Source of the DNA: Microvirga soli
Lineage (GTDB): Bacteria; Pseudomonadota; Alphaproteobacteria; Rhizobiales; Beijerinckiaceae
Direction: 5' to 3'
DNA length: 64,000 nt
NCBI RefSeq assembly: GCF_016734765.1
Contig: NZ_JAERQE010000010.1
Span: 62,001 to 126,000 of the forward strand
This document shows positions 10,082 to 19,034 of this stretch, piece after piece (within the stretch, counting starts at the first letter, position 1; each line of letters opens with the position of its first letter). A program made the translations under genes and the position numbers. The notes beneath the pieces are model-generated. The model saw only the letters and a program-made list of their open reading frames with translations, ran no database searches and was not told the DNA's origin.

Positions 10082-10908
10082 GAAACATCCTGATCGTCGC
10101 GCGCAAGGAGATCCAGGAGGGGCTGCGCAACCGCTGGGTCCTCGCCACGACCCTGCTGCTCGCGGGCCTTGCGCTTTCGCTCACCTTCCTCGGCAGCGCC
10201 CCCACCGGCACGGTGGGCGTGCGAGCCCTCGATGTGGTGATTGTGAGCCTGTCCAGCCTCACGATCTTCCTGCTGCCGCTGATCGCCCTCCTGATCTCGC
10301 ACGACGCCATCGTGGGCGAGATGGAGCGCGGCACCATGCTGCTGCTGCTGAGCTACCCGGTGGCGCGCTGGCAGGTGCTGCTCGGCAAGTTCGTCGGCCA
10401 CCTGTCGATCCTGGCCTTCGCGACCCTGCTGGGCTACAGCGCAGCCGCCGGTGCCCTCGCCGCAACAGGCGCGGAGATCGACGCGGAGAGCTGGAGGGCG
10501 TTCGCTTCCATGATCGGCTCGTCGATCCTGCTCGGTGCCGCGTTCATTGCCGTCGGGTATCTGGTCAGCGCGCTGGTGCGGGAGCGCGGCACGGCGGGCG
10601 GCATCGCCATCGGCATCTGGCTGCTCTTCGTTCTGATCTACGATATGGCCTTGCTCGGGATGCTCGTTGTCGATCAGGGGCAGATCCTCTCGGGCGGGGT
10701 CCTCAATGCCCTCCTCCTGCTCAATCCGGCCGACGCCTATCGCCTGTTCAACCTGACAGGCTCCGCCGGCGTCAGCGCGTTCTCCGGCATGGCCGGGGTG
10801 GCGCAGAACGCCACCTTGAACCCTTCCACCCTCCTTGCAGCGCTCGCCGCCTGGGCTCTCGTTCCGCTCGGCCTCGCAGCGCTTGCCTTCTCCAGGAGAG
10901 AACTATGA
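10078..10908 (+). CDS. nosY: NosY, ABC transporter permease for NosZ maturation
   Basis: A 276-residue integral membrane protein with about six hydrophobic helices and the N-terminal IVARKEIQEGLRNRW motif of ABC-2 type permeases, where the coupling helix contacts NosF. Overlaps nosF and nosL by four bases each (both ATGA), so it lies inside a tightly coupled nosDFYL block. Confidence 0.95.
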   Translation: MRNILIVARKEIQEGLRNRWVLATTLLLAGLALSLTFLGSAPTGTVGVRALDVVIVSLSSLTIFLLPLIALLISHDAIVGEMERGTMLLLLSYPVARWQVLLGKFVGHLSILAFATLLGYSAAAGALAATGAEIDAESWRAFASMIGSSILLGAAFIAVGYLVSALVRERGTAGGIAIGIWLLFVLIYDMALLGMLVVDQGQILSGGVLNALLLLNPADAYRLFNLTGSAGVSAFSGMAGVAQNATLNPSTLLAALAAWALVPLGLAALAFSRREL

Positions 10909-11498
10909 GAAAGACAATTCTCCTCGCGGCCTTTGCCGGTGCGCTGGCCCTCGCCGGGTGCAACGACCAGAAAACCGCTGTGGCTCCGCCGCCGCCAGTG
11001 GAACTGACGGCGACCGCCATCGGCCATTACTGCGGCATGAACGTCCTGGAGCATACGGGCCCGAAAGGGCAGATCATCCTGGCCAGCCGCAAGGAGCCGG
11101 TATGGTTCTCGTCGGCGCGGGATGCGATCTCCTTCACCATGCTGCCGGAAGAGCCGAAGGACATCAGCGCGATCTACGTGTCGGACATGGCCAAGGCCCC
11201 GAACTGGGACAAGCCCGGCACGAGCAACTGGGTCGATGCGCGCAAAGCCTTCTTCGTGGTCGGCAGCCGGATGAAGGGCGGCATGGGAGCCGACGAGGCG
11301 GTGCCATTCTCCGACAAGAGCGCTGCCGAAAAATTCGCGACCGAGAACGGCGGGCGCGTGATGGCCTTCGCCGACGTGCCGAAGGACTACGTCCTTGGCG
11401 CCTCGTCCGAGACGACGAGCTCCGTCGAGGAGGGGCATGCTGGTCATGCCGGCCACGACGCTCCAGCCGCGCCAAAGGGCAGCCACGCCCACCACTAG
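10905..11498 (+). CDS. nosL: NosL, copper-binding lipoprotein
   Basis: A 197-residue lipoprotein: the signal ends in the lipobox LALAGC, then residues typical of NosL (YCGMNVLEHTGPKGQI, near residues 45-60) that supply the Cys/Met copper ligands. NosL delivers Cu(I) to apo-NosZ. The C-terminal tail is rich in histidine (GHAGHAGHDA... SHAHH), a likely additional metal-binding segment. The ATG at 10905 overlaps the nosY stop and has AGGAG upstream; the open frame continues further upstream but that part lies inside nosY. Confidence 0.93.
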   Translation: MRKTILLAAFAGALALAGCNDQKTAVAPPPPVELTATAIGHYCGMNVLEHTGPKGQIILASRKEPVWFSSARDAISFTMLPEEPKDISAIYVSDMAKAPNWDKPGTSNWVDARKAFFVVGSRMKGGMGADEAVPFSDKSAAEKFATENGGRVMAFADVPKDYVLGASSETTSSVEEGHAGHAGHDAPAAPKGSHAHH

Positions 11499-11508
11499 GA
11501 AGGCCCCC

Positions 11509-12507
11509 ATGTCCCCTCACCTCTCCCGCCGACGCTTCATCGGGGTCACGGCTGCCGCAGCAGGTCTCAGCCTCATGCCATTCGCCCATGGGGCGAGGGC
11601 CGAGGCCCACCTCGTGACCTGGCGTGGTCAGGCGATGGGTGCGGTGGCAACCCTGCAAGTGCATCATCACGACCGCACCGTCGCCGAGCGCCTTGTCGAA
11701 CGCTCGCTCGCGGAGGTACGCCGCCTCGAGGCCGTGTTCAGCCTCTACCGGGAGGACTCGACGCTCTCCACTCTCAACCGCCAGGGCTTCCTGGTCGCGC
11801 CACCTGTGGAGTTCGTGGAGCTCCTGTCGGAGTGCCGCCGCTGCTGGGAACTGACCGGCGGCGCGTTCGATCCGACCGTGCAGGCCCTATGGGCGCTTTA
11901 TTGGGACCACTTCTCCAGCCCCGACGCTGACCCGCAGGGGCCGTCCGCCTCCGCGGTCGAGGCAGCCCTGGAGCGTGTGGGCTTCGATCAGGTGAGGTTC
12001 GACGTGAACCGGATCGCCCTGCCCCGGCGCGGCATGGGCCTGACCCTGAACGGCATTGCCCAAGGCTACGTCACCGACCGGGTCGTAGACATCCTGCGTG
12101 CTGGGGGCATTGAGAGCAGTCTCGTCGACATGGGCGAGCCGCGGGCCATCGGGCCACGCCCGTCGGGCGAGCCATGGCGTATTGGCGTGGCAGATCCCGA
12201 CCGCCCGGAGCAAGTCCGTGATACGGTCCACGCCATCGACCAGGCGGTCGCCACCTCCGGCAGCTATGGCTTCCGCTTCGATTCCGAAGGCCGCTTCAAC
12301 CACCTGCTCGATCCGCGCACGGGGACATCAGCCCATCGATACCGGAGCGTCACGACCATCATGCCAACGGCAGCGGCGGCGGACGCGCTGTCGACCGCGT
12401 TCAGCCTGCTCCCGCCTGAGGACATCCGGCAGGCGGTCCAGCGGCTTGGAAAGGGGCGGGTCCACCTGCTCACAGCATCGGGAGAAACCACCATCCTACA
12501 CGCCTGA
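11509..12507 (+). CDS. nosX: NosX, ApbE-type FMN transferase
   Basis: A 332-residue exported ApbE family protein. It attaches FMN to a threonine of the NosR flavin domain, so it supports electron supply to NosZ. The twin-arginine signal is SRRRFIG with a cleavage near ARAEA; ApbE features include TLNGIAQGYVTDR, the VDMGEP loop and the HLLDPRTG motif near residues 264-271. I chose ATG 11509 because it gives a clean TAT leader and follows AGGAAG; the longer open frame runs inside nosL. Confidence 0.93.
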   Translation: MSPHLSRRRFIGVTAAAAGLSLMPFAHGARAEAHLVTWRGQAMGAVATLQVHHHDRTVAERLVERSLAEVRRLEAVFSLYREDSTLSTLNRQGFLVAPPVEFVELLSECRRCWELTGGAFDPTVQALWALYWDHFSSPDADPQGPSASAVEAALERVGFDQVRFDVNRIALPRRGMGLTLNGIAQGYVTDRVVDILRAGGIESSLVDMGEPRAIGPRPSGEPWRIGVADPDRPEQVRDTVHAIDQAVATSGSYGFRFDSEGRFNHLLDPRTGTSAHRYRSVTTIMPTAAAADALSTAFSLLPPEDIRQAVQRLGKGRVHLLTASGETTILHA

Positions 12508-12579
12508 GTCCAGCGACGGCGCCAGGAACTGTACCAAGTGCGGATCATTGACCCACCATCCAACGGCAGGAGATTGACG

Positions 12580-13272
12580 ATGAAGGCACATCTTGGAGCA
12601 ACCGCGCTCTGCGCCCTGCTCTTGGCCCTTCCCGCAGCGGCCCAGCAGGACCAGCCACGTTCGATGACGCCCTCTCGGGCCGAGCAGAACCCGACGAGCA
12701 GCCCGATGGCCGATCCGCACAAAGACGGCGGTCGTCCCGAGAGCCACGGCGGCACGGTGCATGCGCCCCAGGTCAATGCCGCCGCTCCCTTGCCGGCCGA
12801 AATGAAGCCAACCGCCGAAAGCCTTGCCAGGAATGCGATCACGGCCCAGCAATACGGCAATCTCGCCTCGAAGCGCCACACGAGCGGTGCGGTGCACAAT
12901 CTCGGCGACAAGATGATTCTCACCAACAGCCGGATCAACCGGGCCCTGACCGCCGCGGCCCCTGACCTGAGGGACGTCCAAATCCCGGAGAAGGAGCGTG
13001 GCACCTTCGACAGCTTGGCCCGCGACGCCGACGAGACGCAGTTCGGCGTCAATGTCGCCCAGTGGGTTGTGCAGTCATATCCGCAGGCGATCAGCGACCT
13101 GGAGAAGCTGGGTCAGCAGGGCCAGTTCAGCGAGTTGGCGAACGCAGCTGTGCCCGAGATGAAGTCTCAGCTTTCGGAAGCGCAACGGATACTCCAGTCT
13201 GCCAGCGCGGCACCGAATGGGCAGCCCGCCTCAACAGGCACCATCACGGAACCGAAGAAGAAGTCCGACTGA
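12580..13272 (+). CDS. Exported DUF4142 domain protein
   Basis: A 230-residue protein with a signal peptide (MKAHLGATALCALLLALPAAAQQ), a low-complexity spacer rich in Pro, His and Gly (residues 25-75), then a helical DUF4142-like domain (about 80-215) with pairs of long amphipathic helices. DUF4142 proteins are secreted or periplasmic and of unknown function. The ATG at 12580 follows GGCAGGAG. It sits between nosX and a cytochrome c gene, on the same strand. Confidence 0.7.
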   Translation: MKAHLGATALCALLLALPAAAQQDQPRSMTPSRAEQNPTSSPMADPHKDGGRPESHGGTVHAPQVNAAAPLPAEMKPTAESLARNAITAQQYGNLASKRHTSGAVHNLGDKMILTNSRINRALTAAAPDLRDVQIPEKERGTFDSLARDADETQFGVNVAQWVVQSYPQAISDLEKLGQQGQFSELANAAVPEMKSQLSEAQRILQSASAAPNGQPASTGTITEPKKKSD

Positions 13273-13371
13273 TCGGCTAAAGGGGCTAGCGGACCGGCTC
13301 GATTACTTGAGTTAGCCCGCTAGGTCCGCACATCTGCTCCCGACTGCCCGACAACCTGCAAGGAGCCCTCC

Positions 13372-13791
13372 ATGCGCAAAACTCTGATCGTGTCCGTTTT
13401 CCTGGCCTTGGGCCCTACGCTCGCCCAAGCACAAGATGCGGCCAACGGCGAGAAAGTATTCGCCCAGTGTCGTGCCTGTCACCAAGTCGGCCCGACTGCC
13501 AAGAACGCGGTCGGCCCCGTGCTCAATGGTCTCTTTGGGCGCAACGCGGGAACGGTCGAGGGCTATAACTACTCCCCTGCCAACAAGAACTCAGGCATCA
13601 CCTGGGACGAGGCAGTATTTGCCGAATACATCAAGGATCCCAAGGCCAAGGTGCCAGGCACGAAGATGGTCTATGCGGGCCTCAAGGACGAGCAGCGCAT
13701 CAAGGACCTGATCGCCTACCTCAAGCAGTTCGATGCCGCGGGGCAGAAGTCCGCAGGGCTTTCAGGGGTCCAGCAGCTCGCCGCCCGGTAA
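13372..13791 (+). CDS. Periplasmic class I cytochrome c (c2/c550 type)
   Basis: A 139-residue protein with a signal peptide ending AQAQ, a single haem motif CRACH at residues 33-37, the conserved GPVLNGLFGRNAG loop and a distal ligand methionine in PGTKMVYAG. These are the features of mitochondrial-like cytochromes c2/c550, which carry electrons from the bc1 complex to NirK, NorCB and NosZ. A short tail rich in Gly, Ser and Gln follows the last helix. Its place downstream of the nos operon suggests it is a dedicated donor, by context only. Confidence 0.9.
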   Translation: MRKTLIVSVFLALGPTLAQAQDAANGEKVFAQCRACHQVGPTAKNAVGPVLNGLFGRNAGTVEGYNYSPANKNSGITWDEAVFAEYIKDPKAKVPGTKMVYAGLKDEQRIKDLIAYLKQFDAAGQKSAGLSGVQQLAAR

Positions 13792-13936
13792 GATCCCCAA
13801 CGGCAGGTATGGAGGTTCCAGGCGAACGGGAGCGAGCCATATCCCGTTTCTCGCCCGGCTTCTGCATACTCCCCCGATCACCCCGCCAAGTGCAGCCATC
13901 CCGGTTGCGTTCCACAGCATCCAGGAGAGACATCCA

Positions 13937-14167
13937 ATGACCGATTCTTGGCTTTCTTCGCTGGTCACAGGGACACCCCAGGAGGGGTTCGACCTCGCCG
14001 TCAAGCTCTCACGGATGGGCGTCAAGCTAACCCAACCTTCCGATCAGGTCCGGGACAAGCTGCGGGCGGCTTATGAGCAGGACTCCGCTCAACTCATCGC
14101 GATCTCTCAGGTAATCGCCATCCACTTTCAGACGATAGCCGCGGCAAACAACCATTGGCGGTCGTGA
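13937..14167 (+). CDS. Small hypothetical protein
   Basis: A 76-residue soluble protein beginning MTDSWLSSLVTGTPQEGFDLA; the ATG follows CAGGAGAGA at a normal distance. Two helices with charged faces (AVKLSRMGVKLTQ and DKLRAAYEQDSAQLIAISQ) are likely. No recognised domain, cysteine motif or membrane segment. It lies between the cytochrome c gene and the convergent Crp/Fnr gene. The open frame extends upstream into the cytochrome gene, but that part is not likely to be coding. Confidence 0.6.
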   Translation: MTDSWLSSLVTGTPQEGFDLAVKLSRMGVKLTQPSDQVRDKLRAAYEQDSAQLIAISQVIAIHFQTIAAANNHWRS

Positions 14168-14353
14168 GGGGCAGCGATGTCCTTGCGGCCCATGCCGACA
14201 AGCCTCCTGCGCGGGCGGCGTCAACGGTAGTCTGGCCGGCCTGGGCAACGAGGTGAAGCTCGCCTGCTGACGGCTGCAGGAGACATGCATACCATCGCCT
14301 TGCAGCCGTGCTGAACCTTTCGGGGTTCCGCCCTGTCCTGCCTTGGATGCGCA

Positions 14354-15166
14354 CTAGCGCCGCGCGGCCCGCCGGTGGCTTCGCCGGGGCTTGGGCTCCG
14401 GCGATGTCTCTTGGTACAGGACCCGGGCCACGGCCTCGACATCGGCGATGACCAACCGGCGCCGGGAGCGCCGGATCTGCCGCTGCGTCTCCCAGGCGCG
14501 CAGCGTCCGGCTCACAGTGGGCAGGGTGCTGCCGATGAGGTCCGCTAAGTCCTGGCGGCCAACCGGGAACGGGATCTCGACGCCATCGTCGCTCTGAAGG
14601 CCGAAGGTGTCGACGAGCTTGAGGATCGCGCGCGCCAAACGGTGCTCGACCGGGTCGTTCGAGAGATCCCGCAGCCGGCCCTCCATCTCGCGCAGGCGTG
14701 TCTCCAAGTCCTGGATGACGTTGATCGCCACGCGCGGCTGCCGGTCGATGAAGGTCCTGAGCAGCTCTGAGGGCCACTGCAGCTCCACACCGTCCATGAC
14801 CACCACGGCATCCACGGGATAGAACTTGTCCAGCAAGGCGGGGCTGCCGAAGACCTCGCCGGGTCTGACATACTTGACGATGACCCGAGCCCCCTTGGGT
14901 GTGGTCTGCATCAACTTGGCCGCGCCGGAGGCGAGCACGTGCACTGTGCGGGCGGGCTGCCCTGCCGTGAAGAGCACCTCGTCGGTGCGCACCGTCCGCC
15001 GCTGCGCGTGCCGCAGCAGGTCGGCCGCAACCTCCGGCGCAAGCCCCGCAAGGAGACCTATGGGCTCCATACCATCACGCATGCGCTCGTCCCAATCTCC
15101 GGCATCTGTTAGTTCATCGCTGGACCAACGCGCCACTTCGGACCCGGGTCGTTCGGTCAGGAGCAT
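14354..15166 (-). CDS. Crp/Fnr family transcription regulator (NnrR/Dnr-like)
   Basis: A cyclic-nucleotide-binding-fold sensor domain (about residues 35-160, GEVFGSPALLDKF) joined by the long dimer helix to a winged helix-turn-helix (GRQDLADLIGSTLPTVSRTLRAW, about 205-227). FNR's iron-sulfur cysteines are absent, so it is not an oxygen-sensing FNR. The recognition helix reads PTVSR where FNR has ExxSR. Last gene of a unit with the P450 gene, whose stop overlaps this start by 10 bases. The ATG at 15166 is used; internal ATGs (for example at MRDGMEP) are possible. Likely a nitrogen-oxide regulator by context. Confidence 0.85.
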   Translation of the reverse strand: MLLTERPGSEVARWSSDELTDAGDWDERMRDGMEPIGLLAGLAPEVAADLLRHAQRRTVRTDEVLFTAGQPARTVHVLASGAAKLMQTTPKGARVIVKYVRPGEVFGSPALLDKFYPVDAVVVMDGVELQWPSELLRTFIDRQPRVAINVIQDLETRLREMEGRLRDLSNDPVEHRLARAILKLVDTFGLQSDDGVEIPFPVGRQDLADLIGSTLPTVSRTLRAWETQRQIRRSRRRLVIADVEAVARVLYQETSPEPKPRRSHRRAARR

Positions 15167-16320
15167 CGCACAACCCGCAAAGGCAACGCGGTGAAACCGC
15201 TCGCCGGGTACGTCGCCCGTACCGGCGGCCTGTCCGGCACGAGCGCGATCTGGCCCGTGCGGGCCAGGAGCTCCTCCATGACGACGCGCAGCTCCAGCCG
15301 GGCTAGGGCCGCTCCCGGGCAGACATGGATGCCGGCGCCGTAGAGCAGGTTCTGCGCGGGATCCCGGTCGAGCCGGAACTCGTCCGGATCGCCGAAGACG
15401 GCCTCGTCGCGGTTGGCCGAGGCCCAGATCAGGCTGAGGCGCGCGCCGGCCTCCAGCCGGCGGCCGCCAATCTCCACCGCCCGGGTGGTGATCCGGCGGT
15501 TGGCGATCAGCGGGGCATGGATGCGCAGGATCTCGGCAATCGCGGCAGGCAGCAGCGACAAGTCCTCTCGTAGGCGCCTCTGCAGGTCGGGATGGGTGGC
15601 CAGGTAGTGCGCCAGGATCCCGACGCTGGCCGCGATGGTTCCCAGCTCGCCCACGGTCCAGTTACGCACGATGCTGACGATCTCCTCGGCGGTCAGCGGC
15701 CGATCCCCAATCCGCTCAGCAAGCAGGCGGGTGGTGACGTCGTCGGGCGCTGCATCTCCGGCCCTGCGATGCTCGTCCAGCAGAGCCCGGACAAAGCCAT
15801 CGAACCCCAACGCCACAGCGGCGGTGGCGGCCCGGTCGCCGGAGAGCGTCGCCTCATGGTTGCGGCGGGTCCATTGCCGCAGCGGCTCCTGCAGCTCCGC
15901 CGGCCAGCCCATGAAGGCGCATTGGATCCGCAGAGCGAAGTCCCGGGCGAATCCGCCCATCAGCTCGACCTCGCCGCCGGCCGGGAGGCGGTCCACCAGG
16001 TCGATGGCGACGCCTCGGCAGACCGGCTCGAATGCCCGCACCCGCTCCGGCGCGAAATACGGCTCGATAAGTGCCCGGTACTCCGTGTGCTCAGGCGGGT
16101 CCATGCCGTTGGGCACAGAGGGGTGACGGGAGCCGGTGTTGCTGAAGGTATCGTGGTCCTCCAGCACCCGAAGCACGTCGGCGTGCCGGAACAGGGACCA
16201 GTGCAGATAGTCGCTGTGGGCGACCGGACAGCGGCTGCGCATGCGGTCGTAGGCGGCGATCTGGTCATCAAGCACGGACGGGGACCGCGGATCCCAGTCA
16301 GGCTGTGGGCTGTTGCTCAT
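15157..16320 (-). CDS. Cytochrome P450 in a nitrogen-oxide regulated unit
   Basis: A soluble bacterial P450 of 387 residues starting MSNSPQPDWD. The K-helix ExxR is E263-R266 (EILR) and the haem loop is YGAGIHVCPG with thiolate Cys334. In the I-helix the usual acid-Thr pair reads GELGT (residues 224-228): the threonine remains but the acidic residue is glycine. That acid is also missing in fungal NO-reductase P450nor, which uses no oxygen. It lies between a small membrane protein and a Crp/Fnr gene behind an NnrR-like box. Its substrate cannot be told. The frame extends upstream of 16320 but overlaps the small membrane gene. Confidence 0.85.
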   Translation of the reverse strand: MSNSPQPDWDPRSPSVLDDQIAAYDRMRSRCPVAHSDYLHWSLFRHADVLRVLEDHDTFSNTGSRHPSVPNGMDPPEHTEYRALIEPYFAPERVRAFEPVCRGVAIDLVDRLPAGGEVELMGGFARDFALRIQCAFMGWPAELQEPLRQWTRRNHEATLSGDRAATAAVALGFDGFVRALLDEHRRAGDAAPDDVTTRLLAERIGDRPLTAEEIVSIVRNWTVGELGTIAASVGILAHYLATHPDLQRRLREDLSLLPAAIAEILRIHAPLIANRRITTRAVEIGGRRLEAGARLSLIWASANRDEAVFGDPDEFRLDRDPAQNLLYGAGIHVCPGAALARLELRVVMEELLARTGQIALVPDRPPVRATYPASGFTALPLRVVRCS

Positions 16321-16391
16321 GGAATGTATCTGATGGCAGGAAGGGTGCGGGTGCTGGTTGCCCGCTGAAGCGGGTGCTTGTCCTGGCGGCG

Positions 16392-16610
16392 TCACGCCCC
16401 GTGCAAGGTACCCGCGATGGGAGGTTCGGACCCGCCCCGAATGCGCTGCCGCACCGCCATGAGGCCGATAGCAATCGAAAGCCCGATCATGGCCCCGAGG
16501 AGCGCCAGGCCCGCAGCAAGGGCCATCAGGGCCATCCCGGCCAGCAGCGTCAGGGAGGCGAGTCCCTGACCGAGAGCGCGCAGAAGGGAACGGTGGAACG
16601 AAGCGATCAT
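16392..16610 (-). CDS. Small membrane protein upstream of the P450
   Basis: A 72-residue product starting MIASFHRSLLRALGQG, with one or two hydrophobic stretches (LASLTLLAGMALMALAAG and LLGAMIGLSIAIGLM) and a basic tail. An in-frame ATG at 16637 exists, but the box at 16667 predicts a start site near 16632, so ATG 16610 with GGAG eight bases ahead is preferred. No family recognised. It heads the unit small protein - P450 - Crp/Fnr. Confidence 0.6.
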   Translation of the reverse strand: MIASFHRSLLRALGQGLASLTLLAGMALMALAAGLALLGAMIGLSIAIGLMAVRQRIRGGSEPPIAGTLHGA

Positions 16611-16666
16611 CGGCAGGCTCCGAAGCGAACAATGCACGCTTGTCGCACCGCCGGTGGCGCGCTGCT

Positions 16667-16680
16667 TTGCTCCACGACAA
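16667..16680. promoter_or_regulatory. NnrR-like box for the P450 / Crp-Fnr unit
   Basis: TTGCT-CCAC-GACAA. Centre 16673.5; a minus-strand start site 41 bases on lies at about 16632, 22 bases before the ATG at 16610. Confidence 0.55.
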
Positions 16681-16719
16681 ACAAGCGTGCGTTTACGTGT
16701 GGTGCCGGGCGAGCGGTGG

Positions 16720-18000
16720 TCACTCGCCGAAATGGCCAGCCACCCGCGGAGCGGCCTTCAGTTCTGGAAGCCCTCGGCCAAGGATGACCGGCGCAACGGC
16801 GGCGAGAGCCAGCAGGAGAAGGATCGCGGCCACGAAGAACGGGGCGCCCCAGGCGAACGACGGACCGGGGTGGGACGCCCCCATGGCGAAGCTCGTGGTG
16901 AACAGAACCGGACCGACAAGGCCGCTCACCCCGCGCAGGCTGTTGAGGGCGCCCTGCAGCCGCCCCTGCTCCGAGGCCGCGATCCGCTGGGTCATCTGGC
17001 TTTGGGCCGCGGGGCCGAACAGGCCCCACAGCGCCGTCACGGGGATGGCCAGCCAGATCCAGCCCCCGCTCGGGGCAAGGCCGAAGAGCAGGGAGCCGGC
17101 GGCGCCGCAGGCGAGGCCGGCCACCATGGTCGGCCGCTCGCCCAGCCGCGGCACAATCCGGCGTACGAGCCCGCCCTGCACCGCGGCCGAGGCGACGCCG
17201 ACGGTCGCCAGCGCGAGGCCGATGGTGACCTGGTCCCAGCCGTAGCGGTGGCCGGCGTAGAGCACGAACACCGCCGGGAAGACCTCGTGCGCCAGGTTGG
17301 AGAGGAACAGCACTGCGGAAACCCGGAACACCTCTGTGTTCGAGCGCAGCAGCCGCAGGGCGGCCACGGGATTCGCCTTGCTCCAGGTGAACGGCGTGCG
17401 CCGCTTCTGTGGCAGCGACTCCGGCAGGACGAAGACGCCGTACAGCGCGTTAGCCAGACACAGCCCCGCCGCGATCCAGAACGGAAGCCGCAGGTCTACG
17501 GCGCCGAGCATGCCGCCAAGGGCCGGCCCGGCGATGAAGCCGAAGGCGAAGGCCGCGCCGATCACGCCGAATCCGGCGGCGCGGCGGTCCGCGTCGGTGA
17601 TGTCGGCCACATAGGCGAAGGCGGCGGTGAAGCTCGACGAGGCCAGGCCGCCGACGGCGCGCCCCGCCAGAAGCCAGCCCACGCCGGGAGCGACGGCCAT
17701 GAGCAGGTAATCCAAGCCGAGCGCCAGGTTGGACAGCAGGATGACGGGGCGACGACCGACGGCGTCGGAGAGCGCCCCCAGGACCGGTGCGCCGAAGAAC
17801 TGCATTACGGCCCAGGTTAGGCCGAACAGTCCGTAGACCTGCGCAGCGCTGACGGCCTCGCCGCCAAGGAAGTCCTGCACCAGGCGCGGCAGGACCGGGA
17901 TGATGATGCCGAACGCCAACAGGTCGAGGGCGACCGTGATCACCAGGAAAGCCAAGGTTGCGCGGCGGGGACGACGGAATCGCATGGGCAGATGTTTCAT
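16720..18000 (-). CDS. MFS efflux transporter, TetA-like
   Basis: A 426-residue protein with 12 predicted membrane helices. It has the family motif GALSDAVGRRPV between helices 2 and 3 and the motif C-like stretch GFIAGPALGG in helix 5, both typical of the drug:H+ antiporter-1 group that includes TetA. The substrate cannot be inferred from sequence. It follows ccmE on the same strand with a 40-base gap and may be co-transcribed with it. No drug-resistance phenotype should be assumed. Confidence 0.85.
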   Translation of the reverse strand: MKHLPMRFRRPRRATLAFLVITVALDLLAFGIIIPVLPRLVQDFLGGEAVSAAQVYGLFGLTWAVMQFFGAPVLGALSDAVGRRPVILLSNLALGLDYLLMAVAPGVGWLLAGRAVGGLASSSFTAAFAYVADITDADRRAAGFGVIGAAFAFGFIAGPALGGMLGAVDLRLPFWIAAGLCLANALYGVFVLPESLPQKRRTPFTWSKANPVAALRLLRSNTEVFRVSAVLFLSNLAHEVFPAVFVLYAGHRYGWDQVTIGLALATVGVASAAVQGGLVRRIVPRLGERPTMVAGLACGAAGSLLFGLAPSGGWIWLAIPVTALWGLFGPAAQSQMTQRIAASEQGRLQGALNSLRGVSGLVGPVLFTTSFAMGASHPGPSFAWGAPFFVAAILLLLALAAVAPVILGRGLPELKAAPRVAGHFGE

Positions 18001-18040
18001 CAGGTGTCCGAGGATGGCGGGTTCACAGGGAAATAGCGCG

Positions 18041-18499
18041 CTAGGGCGATCCGGTCCCGCCCGGATCCTCTCCCTGCCAATGGCCCTGGCTCTTCAAGGC
18101 GTCCGCCACCTCGCGCGGCATGTAGTTCTCGTCATGCTTGGCGAGCACGGTGTCGGCCTTGAAGGTCCCGGCCGGATCGAGCATGCCCTCGGCGACGACA
18201 CCCTGCCCCTCGCGGAACAGGTCGGGCAGGAGGCCCCGATACTGCACGCCCACCGCTCCGTTGGCATCCTCGATCCTGAAGGCGATGACCTGATCCCTGC
18301 CCCGTTGGACTGAGGCCTCCTGCACCAGGCCGCCGAGGCGGAAGCGGACGCCGGGCGCAACGCCCTTGGCCTGAACCTCCGTCGGCGTGTGGAAGAACAC
18401 GATGGTGTCGCGCATTGCAAAAGACACGAGGCCGAGCGCGGCGGCAATCGTGGCCAATCCAGTCCCGATCAGGGTCAGGCGCCTTTGCTTGCGGGTCAT
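18041..18499 (-). CDS. ccmE: CcmE, haem chaperone for cytochrome c maturation (orphan copy)
   Basis: A 152-residue protein with an N-terminal membrane anchor ([21 protein letters not shown]), an OB-fold periplasmic domain and the haem-binding motif KHDENYMP with His122 and Tyr126. CcmE carries haem to the CcmFH ligase for c-type cytochromes, here plausibly NorC, NapB/C and the cytochrome c. It is alone, with no other ccm genes next to it, and lies behind a TTGAC-CGAG-CGCAA box, so it may be an anaerobically induced extra copy. Confidence 0.92.
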   Translation of the reverse strand: MTRKQRRLTLIGTGLATIAAALGLVSFAMRDTIVFFHTPTEVQAKGVAPGVRFRLGGLVQEASVQRGRDQVIAFRIEDANGAVGVQYRGLLPDLFREGQGVVAEGMLDPAGTFKADTVLAKHDENYMPREVADALKSQGHWQGEDPGGTGSP

Positions 18500-18559
18500 G
18501 CGTTAGGTCTCCAGGCTTGCAGTCGCGCCCTTCTGTAGCACCGGCGCGGCGACCTGAAT

Positions 18560-18573
18560 TTGACCGAGCGCAA
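18560..18573. promoter_or_regulatory. NnrR-like box for ccmE
   Basis: TTGAC-CGAG-CGCAA. Centre 18566.5; predicted minus-strand start site near 18525, 26 bases before the ccmE ATG. Confidence 0.55.
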
Positions 18574-18619
18574 GCACTTTGCCCTCGAAGGCTTTGGGGA
18601 GGCGGAGAGGCTATGACAT

Positions 18620-19015
18620 TCAACCGCAGCCGATGGGCCCGGGCCGCACCCCGTCATGCCCGGCTGGGCCGTGGGCGCGTGACCGGTAGAGCGCGACACC
18701 GCCCATAATGAGAGCCAGGATCAGGTGCAGGGGCCTGCTGTCCGTGGACCACAGGATCGTTGCGTAGGAGAGGCCAAGCGCGCCGACGGCCGCCGCCTTC
18801 GCGGGAAGCGGGATGGCTCCCTCGTCGCGCCAGTTCAGGAGCAGGGATCCGAACCTCGGGTGGCGGTAGAGCCGCTCGGCCCGCTCCGGATCGGAGCGGG
18901 CAAAGCACCAGACGGCGAGCAGCAGGAACGGCGTCGTGGGCAGGAGCGGCAGGACCAGGCCGAGCACGGCCAGCGTGATGCTCCCATACCCGAGACAATG
19001 ATGAAGCTTGCGCAC
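18620..19015 (-). CDS. DUF454 (YbaN-like) inner-membrane protein
   Basis: A 131-residue membrane protein with the DUF454 hallmark GLVLPLLPTTPFLLLAVWCFARSD (split as VLPLLPTTPFLLLA then CFARSD) followed by an RLYRHPRFG loop and two more helices. DUF454 proteins have no settled function but are found near denitrification and haem genes. The start is taken at GTG 19015 (VRKLHHCLGYG) because the open frame further upstream overlaps the preceding gene; there is no ATG close by. It follows the DUF6455 gene by 19 bases, probably one transcript. Confidence 0.75.
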   Translation of the reverse strand: MRKLHHCLGYGSITLAVLGLVLPLLPTTPFLLLAVWCFARSDPERAERLYRHPRFGSLLLNWRDEGAIPLPAKAAAVGALGLSYATILWSTDSRPLHLILALIMGGVALYRSRAHGPAGHDGVRPGPIGCG

Positions 19016-19034
19016 AGGATCTAAAGCGGCTGCA

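Noticed and set aside
16720..18000. Tetracycline resistance (TetA) call
   Set aside because: The MFS signatures fit a broad antiporter group; nothing in the sequence fixes tetracycline as the substrate.
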